A DNA stretch of 5,635 bases from Hyphomicrobiales bacterium (lineage in GTDB: Bacteria > Pseudomonadota > Alphaproteobacteria > Rhizobiales > Xanthobacteraceae). The stretch spans positions 8,835-14,469 of the forward strand of contig PKXB01000089.1 in the NCBI GenBank assembly GCA_003133345.1. Reading direction: 5' to 3'. The notes under the pieces are model-generated. The model had not been told where the DNA came from and did not search any database. It saw only the letters and a list, made by a program, of their open reading frames with translations. Position numbers and translations under genes: made by a program. Shown here piece by piece: positions 1-5,635 of this stretch (its first letter is position 1; each line of letters opens with the position of its first letter).

Positions 1-21
1 GACAACGAATTGAAACTGACG

Positions 22-480
22 CTAGTTGTTATTGGCGCTGAGCGACGGCCGCAGGCCAAGCGGGTGTTCGCTGTGTGCGTTGCGCACGACGTGCGCCCGG
101 CCTTGATTGCGGGTGAATTCGCAATAGGCGAAACCCAGCCCCGAAACCGAGCCGCGGAAGCTGTTGCTATCGGTGCGCACCAGGTTGAAGCAGGGCTCGA
201 TCGGTAATCCGCGCAGCGAGGCGCAAACCGACTCGCCCTTCACCTGCAGCGTGCCGGCTGGCAGCGCGGCGTAGCGCATCGGGCCCTGACCCTGGAATTG
301 GATGGAGCCGACCACCGAGCCGTCGGGATGGATCCGGCCCTGCCCGCGCGTGCCTTCGAAACAGGTGTAGGAGAACATTTTGCCGATGACGAATCGGCGC
401 GCCTCGTCGGCGCTCATCTCGCCGGCAATGGCCGGGACCGCGGCCAGCAGGCCAACCAGTAACGCAACTGCACGCACCAT
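22..480 (-). CDS. Small exported four-cysteine protein of unknown function
   Basis: A 152-residue protein with a clear Sec signal peptide: a short basic start (MVR), a hydrophobic core at about residues 4-18, and an A-I-A motif ending at residue 19 with G-E following, so signal peptidase I cleavage at 19/20 is likely. The mature part carries four cysteines (C40, C86, C97, C120), which could form two disulfides in the periplasm. It is rich in Gly and beta-prone segments, with FSYTCFEGTRGQGRI near residue 36 and GFAYCEFTR near 116. I know similar uncharacterised proteins from rhizobia but no function, and I assign none. The ATG start is well supported: GGAG (488-491 on the plus strand as CTCC) sits 7 nt upstream. 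The last 28 residues after C120-EFTR are polar and look like an unstructured tail. It lies 100 bp downstream of acuI in the same direction. Cotranscription is possible, but the strong own SD does not require it. Confidence 0.85.
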   Translation of the reverse strand: MVRAVALLVGLLAAVPAIAGEMSADEARRFVIGKMFSYTCFEGTRGQGRIHPDGSVVGSIQFQGQGPMRYAALPAGTLQVKGESVCASLRGLPIEPCFNLVRTDSNSFRGSVSGLGFAYCEFTRNQGRAHVVRNAHSEHPLGLRPSLSANNN

Positions 481-580
481 AACCGCACTCCGACTGACGC
501 CACCGGTTTACAGAATCCACGGCCCGCTTTTCAAGCCTGTCGAAGTGTAGCCGCCGTTCGTCGCTAAATCCTGAACATGG

Positions 581-1567
581 TTACCCGATTTTGACCACGA
601 TTCGCCCGCGCACCTTCCCGTCCAGAATGGACGCCGCCGCCGCCGGAACCCCGGAAAGGTCAATTTCATGGGTCATTGACGCCAGTTTTTGGTGATCCAG
701 GTCGTTTTCCAGACGTTTCCAGGCCTCTCGCCGGCGCGCAATTGGGCACATCACGGAATCGATGCCGTAAAGACACACACCGCGAAGAATGAACGGGGCA
801 ACCGAGGTCGGCAGGTCCATGCCGCCGGCCAGCCCGCAGGCGGCCACCGCCCCGCCATAGCGGGTCATCGACAACAGGTTGGCGAGCGTGGTCGAGCCTA
901 CGCAATCGACCGCCCCCGCCCAGCGCTCCTTGGCCAGCACCTTGGGCGGCCCGGCGAACTCCTTGCGCTCGACGATCTCGGCCGCGCCCAGGCCCTTGAG
1001 GTAGTCGGCCTCGCCGGGGCGGCCGGTGATCGCGCTGACGCTAAAGCCGCGCTTGGCCAGGATGGCGACGGCCACCGAGCCGACGCCGCCGGCCGCCCCG
1101 GTTACCGCCACCGGGCCGCGTTCGGGCGTGAGCCCGTGGCCTTCCAGCGCCATCACCGCCAGCATGGCCGTGTAGCCGGCGGTGCCGATCGCCATTGCCT
1201 CGCGCGCGCTCATACTCGCCGGCAGCGGCACCAGCCAATCGCCTTTGACCCGCGCCTTCTCGCCATAACCGCCGAGATGGGTCTCGCCGCAGCCCCAACC
1301 GTTGAGGATCACCTGGTCGCCCGGCTTCCAGGCCGCGTGGCTGGAGGTTTCCACCGTGCCGGCGAAATCGATGCCGGCGATCATCGGGAAGCGGCGCACC
1401 ACCGGCGACTTGCCGGTGATGGCGAGACCGTCCTTGTAATTGAGCGTCGAGTATTCGACGCGGACGGTGACGTCGCCGTCCATCAGATTGGCCTCGTCGA
1501 AGTCGGTCAGCGCGGCCCGGGTAGCCCCGTCCGACTTCTCGATCACCATCGCCTTGAATGTCGCCAC
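581..1567 (-). CDS. acuI: Acrylyl-CoA reductase AcuI / YhdH-type quinone oxidoreductase (MDR superfamily)
   Basis: A 328-residue cytoplasmic zinc-independent medium-chain dehydrogenase/reductase, the usual length for the AcuI/YhdH family (about 325-330). Characterised members reduce acryloyl-CoA to propionyl-CoA with NADPH. This detoxifies acrylate and serves DMSP or 3-hydroxypropionate breakdown. The N-terminal catalytic part carries the family stretch with [11 protein letters not shown] (43-53) and [15 protein letters not shown] (58-72). The Rossmann domain starts near 151, with the nucleotide loop GAAGGVG at 157-163 and TGR at 181-183 after the second strand, where NADPH-preferring members recognise the 2'-phosphate. 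No structural zinc cysteine cluster is present, as expected. The start is GTG at 1565-1567, chosen because GAGG (plus-strand CCTC, 1573-1576) lies 5 nt upstream and because family members begin with ATFKA. The next ATG is residue 7. The gene follows the MFS transporter by 67 bp with no visible terminator, so an operon is plausible. The family call is firm; the exact physiological substrate is inferred. Confidence 0.93.
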   Translation of the reverse strand: MATFKAMVIEKSDGATRAALTDFDEANLMDGDVTVRVEYSTLNYKDGLAITGKSPVVRRFPMIAGIDFAGTVETSSHAAWKPGDQVILNGWGCGETHLGGYGEKARVKGDWLVPLPASMSAREAMAIGTAGYTAMLAVMALEGHGLTPERGPVAVTGAAGGVGSVAVAILAKRGFSVSAITGRPGEADYLKGLGAAEIVERKEFAGPPKVLAKERWAGAVDCVGSTTLANLLSMTRYGGAVAACGLAGGMDLPTSVAPFILRGVCLYGIDSVMCPIARRREAWKRLENDLDHQKLASMTHEIDLSGVPAAAASILDGKVRGRIVVKIG

Positions 1568-1634
1568 GCCCGCCTCGCTGCTTGTCCCGAGCCCGAGCGG
1601 GTTTTCGCAGCGTCAGCGGCCCGGCGCAAGCGGC

Positions 1635-2888
1635 TCATACCGCCGAAGGGACGAGCCGCCCGACCGGCTGCTCAACGATGGGCAGGTTGATGATGGCCGA
1701 CAGGACGCCGAACATCACCGACAGCCACCATATCGGATTGTACGAGCCGTAATGGTCGAACACGAAGCCACCGAGCCAGACGCCGAGGAAGCCGCCCACT
1801 TGGTGGCTGAAGAAGGTGAACCCGAACAGCATGGCGAGCCAGCGCGTGCCGAACATGACCGCTACCAGCCCCGAGGTCGGCGGTATGGTGGACAGCCAGA
1901 GCAGTCCGGTCACGGCGCCGAAGATCAGCGTGGCGACCGTGCTCGGCGGCAACAAAATGAACACAGCGATCGCAATGGCGCGGGAGAAATAGATGGTCGA
2001 CAGGATATAGCGTTTCGGCATGCGGTTGCCGAGCCAGCCCGACACCAGCGACCCGACGATATTGAACAGGCCGATGGTCGCCAGCGTCCAGCCGCCGACC
2101 TCGGCGGAAAGTCCGCGATCCAGCAAATAGGACGGCAGGTGCACGGTAACGAAGGCAAGCTGGAATCCGCAGGTGAAGAAGCCGAGCACCAGTAACACGT
2201 AGCTGCGATGTCCGAAGGCCTCGGCAAGCGCGTGTCGAAGCGATTGCTGCGCTGCCGGCGCGACGGATATATTCGCTGCGCCGCTACGCGGCGTGGATAA
2301 CGCGATCGACAGCGGCAGGATCAACAACATCAGCCCGGCGAAGATGGTCAGCGCCGTCTGCCAGCTGTAGGCATCCATCAGCGCGACGGCGAGCGGAGAA
2401 TACAGAAACTGTCCGAACGAGCCCGCAGCCGTGCCGAAGCCGAAGGCTGTGGATCGCCAATTCGGCGGCACCAGCTTGCCGAGCGCGCCGACGATGATGG
2501 TGAAGGCGCAGCCGGACAGGCCGAACCCGATCAGCACGCCGGCCGATAACGTCAACGCCGCAGCCGTCGTCGCATGCGCCATGATCACCAGGCCGAGCGC
2601 ATAGAGAACGGCGCCGGTTGCCAAAACCCTGGGAGCGCCGAAGCGGTCGGCGATCGCGCCGGCGAAGGGTTGGCCGATGCCCCACAGCAAATTCTGGATT
2701 GCCAGAGCCAACGCGAACACTTCGCGCTCCCAGTGATTGGCCTGCGACAACGGCGTGAGGAAGAACCCGAGCGACGACCGCGGCCCGAAGCTGATCATGG
2801 AGATCAGGCAACCGCAGATGATCACCACCATGGGCGTGCGCCAGCCGACGCCGGCCGCCGATTTCGCAACCGCCCCCTGCAATGTCAT
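1635..2888 (-). CDS. MFS transporter, MCT/OFA-like, 12 predicted membrane helices
   Basis: A 417-residue major facilitator superfamily permease of the inner membrane. Hydrophobic segments fall at roughly 20-42, 56-78, 88-106, 112-136, 147-170, 176-198, then, after a polar central loop (199-228), at 229-250, 267-286, 297-313, 317-337, 350-372 and 385-404. The loop between helices 2 and 3 has the MFS motif A form, G77-A-I-A-D81-R82-F-G84-A-P-R87, and its weaker second-half copy is near 284-293 (GWLGNRMPKR). The first helix (GPRSSLGFFLTPL) and helix 11 with SHQVGGFLG, followed by FDHYGSYNP, recall MFS members related to monocarboxylate and oxalate/formate carriers. From that I infer a small organic anion as substrate, without proof. 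I chose ATG at 2886-2888 because GGAG lies 11 nt upstream and the predicted N-terminus then fits the family. A longer reading from a TTG at 2951 would add 21 unlikely residues. The gene is followed 67 bp later by acuI in the same direction and preceded by an inverted repeat overlapping its SD. Confidence 0.9.
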   Translation of the reverse strand: MTLQGAVAKSAAGVGWRTPMVVIICGCLISMISFGPRSSLGFFLTPLSQANHWEREVFALALAIQNLLWGIGQPFAGAIADRFGAPRVLATGAVLYALGLVIMAHATTAAALTLSAGVLIGFGLSGCAFTIIVGALGKLVPPNWRSTAFGFGTAAGSFGQFLYSPLAVALMDAYSWQTALTIFAGLMLLILPLSIALSTPRSGAANISVAPAAQQSLRHALAEAFGHRSYVLLVLGFFTCGFQLAFVTVHLPSYLLDRGLSAEVGGWTLATIGLFNIVGSLVSGWLGNRMPKRYILSTIYFSRAIAIAVFILLPPSTVATLIFGAVTGLLWLSTIPPTSGLVAVMFGTRWLAMLFGFTFFSHQVGGFLGVWLGGFVFDHYGSYNPIWWLSVMFGVLSAIINLPIVEQPVGRLVPSAV

Positions 2889-2900
2889 CGTTGGAATTTC

Positions 2901-2924
2901 TCCGGCCGAATTGATCGGGCCGGA
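2901..2924 (-). promoter_or_regulatory. Inverted repeat (hairpin or operator) overlapping the SD of the MFS transporter gene
   Basis: The arms TCCGGCC (2901-2907) and GGCCGGA (2918-2924) are perfect 7-bp complements around a 10-base centre. With a single bulged base, the pairing CGA/TCG can be added inside, leaving a five-base loop. In the transporter mRNA the 3' arm supplies GGA of the GGAG Shine-Dalgarno sequence (2900-2903 as CTCC on the plus strand), 11 nt before the ATG. The repeat could therefore mask the ribosome site as RNA, or act as a protein-binding dyad in DNA. The pairing is read directly from the sequence. Its function is inferred, and a GC-rich genome raises the chance of accidental short stems. 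Confidence 0.4.
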
Positions 2925-2970
2925 CCCTATAGAGCCCGTGGGCCTTGCCAAAACGAATTATCGTGATCCT

Positions 2971-2993
2971 AGCCATTTGCGCCGCGCATGGCT
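2971..2993 (-). terminator. Candidate stem-loop terminator after the cell wall hydrolase gene
   Basis: AGCCAT (2971-2976) and ATGGCT (2988-2993) pair perfectly. GCG (2979-2981) and CGC (2985-2987) can extend the stem inward past a two-base bulge, leaving a three-base loop. On the minus strand the structure begins about 15 nt after the hydrolase stop codon. No U-run follows directly: the nearest T-rich stretch in that direction is about 20 nt further on. It is therefore a weak or non-canonical terminator, or simply an mRNA 3' end structure. Confidence 0.35.
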
Positions 2994-3008
2994 TAAGCGG
3001 AACCGTTA

Positions 3009-4412
3009 TTAACGAGCGCTTTGGCGAGCAAAAGCCTTACCATCCTCGGACCGAAGCCATTCCAGGCTATGGCTTACCGGAGCCGCTTGTTCTTCCTTGG
3101 CGGCCTCTTGTTCGGTCAATTTGGCGTCGCCCCAGGTCGGCTCATCCGAGCCATCGCCCCAGTTGCGCGGACGATAGAAGGCATGCACGCCGAGCTTGTA
3201 GATCTTTTTCATTTCATTGACCCAATCGGGATGGACCCAATAGGCGTGATAGTGGGTGGCCTTCGCCACCTCCGGCATCCACAGCTTGCCGCCGAGCATG
3301 TCGTGGGCGATGCGCTGGGCGCGCGCCCAGGCATCCGGCTCGGTCACCACGTCGGGAATGCCGTCGCAGGCGAAGGTGAACTGGCAGGCGAGATGGCGGT
3401 TGGCGTTCTGATAGACGACGCCGCAGACGTCGTTGGGATAGAACGGCGAAAACACGCGGTTCATCACCACCTGGGCGACCGCGATCTGCCCGCGCACCGA
3501 TTCGCCGCGCGCTTCGAAATAGACCGCGTTGGCGAGACATTTCTCCGCCTTGGCGAGCGCCGGCCCGGTGAGCGCCAACCGCTCGGCCGGCGATTTCGGC
3601 CGTTGATCGACGCCGGTGACTTCACCCTTGCTGGCGATCATTTCTCCGGCCTTGTCATCGCCACGCGGCTGCGTCGGAGCGAGCGCCGATTGCTTGATAT
3701 CGGGATCGCCGGACGCCATCACCACCGGCGCCTCGCCCGGCGCCCACGGCATGATCGGCTCCCGCACCGCGGCCAGCGGATTGGCGCCGAAATAGATTTG
3801 GGAACCGTCCCTTCGGCCGGGCGAATTATCCGCAGAGGACGGGTGCATATCGGGCGACGTCAGTTGCTCGTCCGGAGCCGTGGCAAATTCGTATTCCGAA
3901 TAGGGATCAAAGCGGCTATTGGCCTCCTCGCTCTTGAGCGGCGCGTCGGCTCGCGGCGCGTCGGCTTGCGCCTGCGGAACCGGCTCGATCGAAAGCAGCG
4001 GCGGCAATGGCGGCAGCGGTTCGCGCGGCCGCGCCAACAACGAGTCGCGCTTGCTCTTACGATTGATGGCAGGGAATTGCAGCGGCGCGTTGGGGTCGCC
4101 GAGGAACTGCGAGGCGATCGAACCGGTAATGTCGGTCGGGTCGAAATTCGCCAGCGCATAGAGCGGCGGATGCGGGATGGCGGTGCCGATCGGGCTCGGC
4201 AGGCTGAAGGTGGCGGCGTGGATGGTGCCGAACAGCGAGGCGATCACATGCCTCTGCGCGCGCGCGGCAACTCCCGGCTGGCGCACCAGCAGCGCGCCGA
4301 GATCCTGGAAACCGATCATGTTGGGCAGCAGCGCGAAGACCAGCGCGCCGAAGCCGATCGACGCTTGTCTCCGCCGTCGACGCCTACGCGAAACCGCCAT
4401 CACTCTACTCAC
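3009..4412 (-). CDS. Membrane-anchored cell wall hydrolase with C-terminal SleB/Hydrolase_2 domain
   Basis: A 467-residue protein with three parts. The N-terminus is strongly basic (a run of seven Arg at 9-15) followed by a hydrophobic segment at about 18-36, a signal anchor or uncleaved signal that places the rest in the periplasm. Residues about 110-285 are a low-complexity Pro/Ala/charged linker with PLPPLPPLL (132-140) and a duplicated ADAPR/ADAPL unit. The catalytic domain is at about 291-413. It starts CLANAVYFEARGE (292-304), whose E300 matches the conserved acidic residue of SleB-type lytic enzymes. It continues through GQIAVAQVVMNRV (308-320), C330, CQFTFACDG (343-351), ATHYHAYWVHPDW (385-397) and HAFYR (410-414). 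SleB was first known as a spore cortex-lytic enzyme. In non-sporing alphaproteobacteria this domain is thought to remodel peptidoglycan. The acidic tail 415-467 is unassigned. The start codon is GTG at 4412; an ATG at 4400 (giving MAVSRRR) is an equally possible start, and neither has a strong SD. It diverges from the chemotaxis receptor gene. Confidence 0.88.
   Translation of the reverse strand: MSRVMAVSRRRRRRRQASIGFGALVFALLPNMIGFQDLGALLVRQPGVAARAQRHVIASLFGTIHAATFSLPSPIGTAIPHPPLYALANFDPTDITGSIASQFLGDPNAPLQFPAINRKSKRDSLLARPREPLPPLPPLLSIEPVPQAQADAPRADAPLKSEEANSRFDPYSEYEFATAPDEQLTSPDMHPSSADNSPGRRDGSQIYFGANPLAAVREPIMPWAPGEAPVVMASGDPDIKQSALAPTQPRGDDKAGEMIASKGEVTGVDQRPKSPAERLALTGPALAKAEKCLANAVYFEARGESVRGQIAVAQVVMNRVFSPFYPNDVCGVVYQNANRHLACQFTFACDGIPDVVTEPDAWARAQRIAHDMLGGKLWMPEVAKATHYHAYWVHPDWVNEMKKIYKLGVHAFYRPRNWGDGSDEPTWGDAKLTEQEAAKEEQAAPVSHSLEWLRSEDGKAFARQSAR
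3938..3967 (-). repeat. Two-copy 15-bp in-frame tandem repeat in the hydrolase linker
   Basis: GCGGCGCGTCGGCT occurs at 3938-3951 and again at 3953-3966, a period of 15 bp. Read on the minus strand in the hydrolase frame it gives ADAPR then ADAPL (about residues 150-159). It lies inside the Pro/Ala-rich linker, where copy-number change would keep the frame and alter only linker length. Confidence 0.7.
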
Positions 4413-4631
4413 GCCACTGGATTACCGGCAATGCGACAGGTTTTTTTATGGACTGATTAACCTTGCGAACGTGTTAACCGCGCGCGGCGCAGCTACCCCA
4501 TCCCGCCACTGTGAGTTGCAGCAACGTGCAAGTTGCCGGCGAATTAGTGGGCAACCGTTCGGCAAAAAACGTTAACCATATCGCAATCGCTCGCCACCAA
4601 GATCGCCGCGCAAGGCCACATCCGGGCCGGC
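4413..4631. promoter_or_regulatory. Divergent intergenic region between hydrolase and chemotaxis receptor genes
   Basis: This 219-bp gap must hold the promoters of both flanking genes. It is visibly more AT-rich in places than the coding DNA, with T7 at 4441-4447 and A6 at 4564-4569. It carries three TTAACC elements in the same orientation (4457-4462, 4474-4479, 4572-4577). A short dyad GTTGC-A-GCAAC is at 4515-4525, and a further GTTGC and GCAAC follow at 4532 and 4551. I could not place convincing -35/-10 pairs for either gene, and see no coding sequence here. Confidence 0.6.
4572..4579 (+). promoter_or_regulatory. CtrA-type half-site TTAACCAT upstream of the chemotaxis receptor
   Basis: TTAACCAT matches the extended half-site reported for the alphaproteobacterial cell-cycle regulator CtrA, whose full site is TTAA-N7-TTAA. 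It ends 52 bases before the receptor ATG. Two further TTAACC copies (4457, 4474) lie upstream in the same orientation, but they are 17 bp apart start to start, so they do not form the N7 full site. CtrA control of motility and chemotaxis genes is known in this class. Binding here is an inference from an 8-base match. Confidence 0.35.
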
Positions 4632-5635
4632 ATGCTTTCGTCCATTGTTCCATCGACCATCGCCGGCCAAACGCTGCTGCTCGCGGCACTGGGCATCGCC
4701 GCGCTGGCATTGGTAGGCGTTTGGCACCGCCGCCTGGTCGTGCAAAATCGCCGGCTGTCGAACGCACTCGACAACATGACGCAAGGCTTGTGCATGTTCG
4801 ACGCACAAAGCCGCGTTGTTCTCTGTAATCGCCGCTATATCGGCATGTACAATCTGTCGCCCGAGATCGTGCGGCCGGGCTGCTCGCTGCAGGAACTGAT
4901 GCAGCACCGCAAGGAAACGGGATTGTTTTCCGGCGACGTCGAGGCGTATTGCCGACAGATTTTTAAAAACATCGACAAAGGGCAACGCACGCAATTTTAC
5001 GTGCAATCCAGCTACGGCCGCATCGTGCTCGCCAAGAACGAGCCACTGCCGAGCGGTGGTTGGGTGTCCACCCATGCGGACGTCACCGAACAGCGCCGAG
5101 CCGAGGAAGAACGCGCCGCCAGCCAAGTGCAGCAGCAGCGCGCGGCCATTGACGAGGCGATCGCCTCGTTTCGGCCGCAGGCGGAGAGGCTGCTATCCAG
5201 CGTGAGCGGCAGCGCGACCGCCATGCGCTCGACCGCGAGCGCGCTGCTTGGCTCCTCCGACCAGACCTCGCAGCGCGCGACAAGCGCCATGCGGGCGTTC
5301 AACGAGGCGTCCGTCAATGTCGAGACCGCGGCGGTCGCGGCCGACGAATTGTCGCGCTCGATCGGCGAAATCAGCCGTCAGCTCATCCATACCAGCAACG
5401 TGGTCGGGCTCGCGACCAACGAGGCGCGCTCAACCGACGGCGAGATCGCCGGTTTGGCTTCCGGCGCCCAGAAGATCGGTGACGTGATCAAGCTGATCCG
5501 CAACATCGCCGGCCAGACCAACCTGCTCGCGCTCAACGCGACCATCGAAGCCGCGCGCGCCGGCGACCCCGGCAAGGGCTTCGCGGTGGTCGCCTCGGAA
5601 GTCAAATCGCTGGCGGTGCAGACCGCCAAGGCGAC
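4632..5635 (+). CDS. Methyl-accepting chemotaxis protein with N-terminal membrane helix and PAS_7 domain (3' end outside window)
   Basis: The first 334 codons of an open frame that runs off the window. One hydrophobic helix (about residues 10-31) is followed by [10 protein letters not shown], which by the positive-inside rule puts everything after it in the cytoplasm. Residues about 42-153 form a PAS domain of the PAS_7 type, recognisable by [12 protein letters not shown] (46-57), [14 protein letters not shown] (65-78) and the closing [13 protein letters not shown] (148-160). A long Ala/Ser-rich coiled coil then leads to the MCP signalling hairpin: [20 protein letters not shown] (292-311) with the tip residues E306 and R309, then [15 protein letters not shown] (314-328). 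The hairpin tip contacts CheA and CheW. No periplasmic ligand domain or HAMP domain is visible, so it probably senses an internal signal. The ATG at 4632 is the only ATG, GTG or TTG start in this frame after the stop at 4545. Its SD is poor (GC-rich CGGGCCGG). The missing end should hold the rest of the signalling hairpin. Confidence 0.92.
   Translation, partial: MLSSIVPSTIAGQTLLLAALGIAALALVGVWHRRLVVQNRRLSNALDNMTQGLCMFDAQSRVVLCNRRYIGMYNLSPEIVRPGCSLQELMQHRKETGLFSGDVEAYCRQIFKNIDKGQRTQFYVQSSYGRIVLAKNEPLPSGGWVSTHADVTEQRRAEEERAASQVQQQRAAIDEAIASFRPQAERLLSSVSGSATAMRSTASALLGSSDQTSQRATSAMRAFNEASVNVETAAVAADELSRSIGEISRQLIHTSNVVGLATNEARSTDGEIAGLASGAQKIGDVIKLIRNIAGQTNLLALNATIEAARAGDPGKGFAVVASEVKSLAVQTAKA

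Noticed and set aside
1594..1605. Short direct repeat CCGAGC-type units between transporter and acuI
   Set aside because: Two six-base units in GC-rich DNA are expected by chance, and they form no stem strong enough to be a terminator.
689..1690. A 333-codon plus-strand open frame opposite acuI
   Set aside because: It has the same wobble-opposite-first-position phase as the frame opposite the hydrolase, a low-complexity Arg/Ala/His/Gly composition, and it runs past the acuI start into the transporter 3' end. The minus strand encodes a full AcuI protein.
2889..2951. A 21-residue N-terminal extension of the transporter from a TTG at 2951
   Set aside because: The extension would be translated through the inverted repeat, has no hydrophobic or conserved character, and uses a rare start, whereas the ATG at 2888 has GGAG upstream.
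2926..2951. Possible promoter for the transporter on the minus strand: TTGGCA (2946-2951) with TATAGG (2926-2931)
   Set aside because: The spacer is only 14 bases, too short for a standard sigma-70-type promoter. Kept only as a hint that transcription may start near the inverted repeat.
4441..4447. T7 tract resembling the U-run of an intrinsic terminator
   Set aside because: It lies between two divergent starts, has no stem before it, and no plus-strand gene ends upstream of it.
3021..4460. A 479-codon open frame on the plus strand opposite the cell wall hydrolase, longer than the hydrolase itself
   Set aside because: Its first codon position lies opposite the wobble base of the hydrolase frame, the arrangement in which GC-rich wobble positions remove stop codons by chance. 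Its translation is rich in Arg, His and Gly with no recognisable domain, while the minus-strand frame encodes a clear SleB domain.
4515..4525. Dyad GTTGC-A-GCAAC with a further GTTGC and GCAAC close by
   Set aside because: The arms are only five bases with a one-base centre. It could be a regulator site but matches no operator I can name, so it is noted only within the intergenic entry.

Overview
The window is GC-rich chromosomal DNA with five protein-coding genes and short gaps. The gene set suggests an alphaproteobacterium of the order Hyphomicrobiales (Rhizobiales), in the Bradyrhizobium/Rhodopseudomonas/Xanthobacteraceae neighbourhood. It includes a PAS_7-type methyl-accepting chemotaxis protein, an Arg-rich-leader SleB-type wall hydrolase, an AcuI-type reductase, and TTAACC elements like those bound by CtrA. 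This placement is an inference from protein style and base composition, not from a marker gene.

Layout: four genes lie on the minus strand and are read from right to left. First is a membrane-anchored cell wall hydrolase with a C-terminal Hydrolase_2/SleB domain (4412 to 3009). Next is a 12-helix MFS transporter (2888 to 1635), then an AcuI/YhdH-type NADPH-dependent acrylyl-CoA reductase (1567 to 581). Last is a small exported four-cysteine protein of unknown function (480 to 22). Diverging from the hydrolase, a chemotaxis receptor starts at 4632 on the plus strand and runs off the right edge. It has one N-terminal membrane helix, a cytoplasmic PAS domain and the start of the MCP signalling hairpin.

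Transcription units: a stem-loop after the hydrolase stop and a second, SD-overlapping inverted repeat just before the transporter start suggest that the transporter begins its own unit. The transporter and acuI are 67 bp apart with no terminator visible between them, so they may be cotranscribed and may serve uptake and reduction of a small carboxylate. The exported protein follows acuI after 100 bp and has its own good SD. The 219-bp divergent region between hydrolase and receptor holds three same-orientation TTAACC elements, one of them the full CtrA-type half-site TTAACCAT.

No RNA gene, mobile element, CRISPR array or phage gene was seen. The window looks like ordinary chromosomal backbone. 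I found no convincing novel multi-gene system; the best leads are regulatory (the hairpin over the transporter SD, the CtrA-like sites) and the acuI-transporter pairing.
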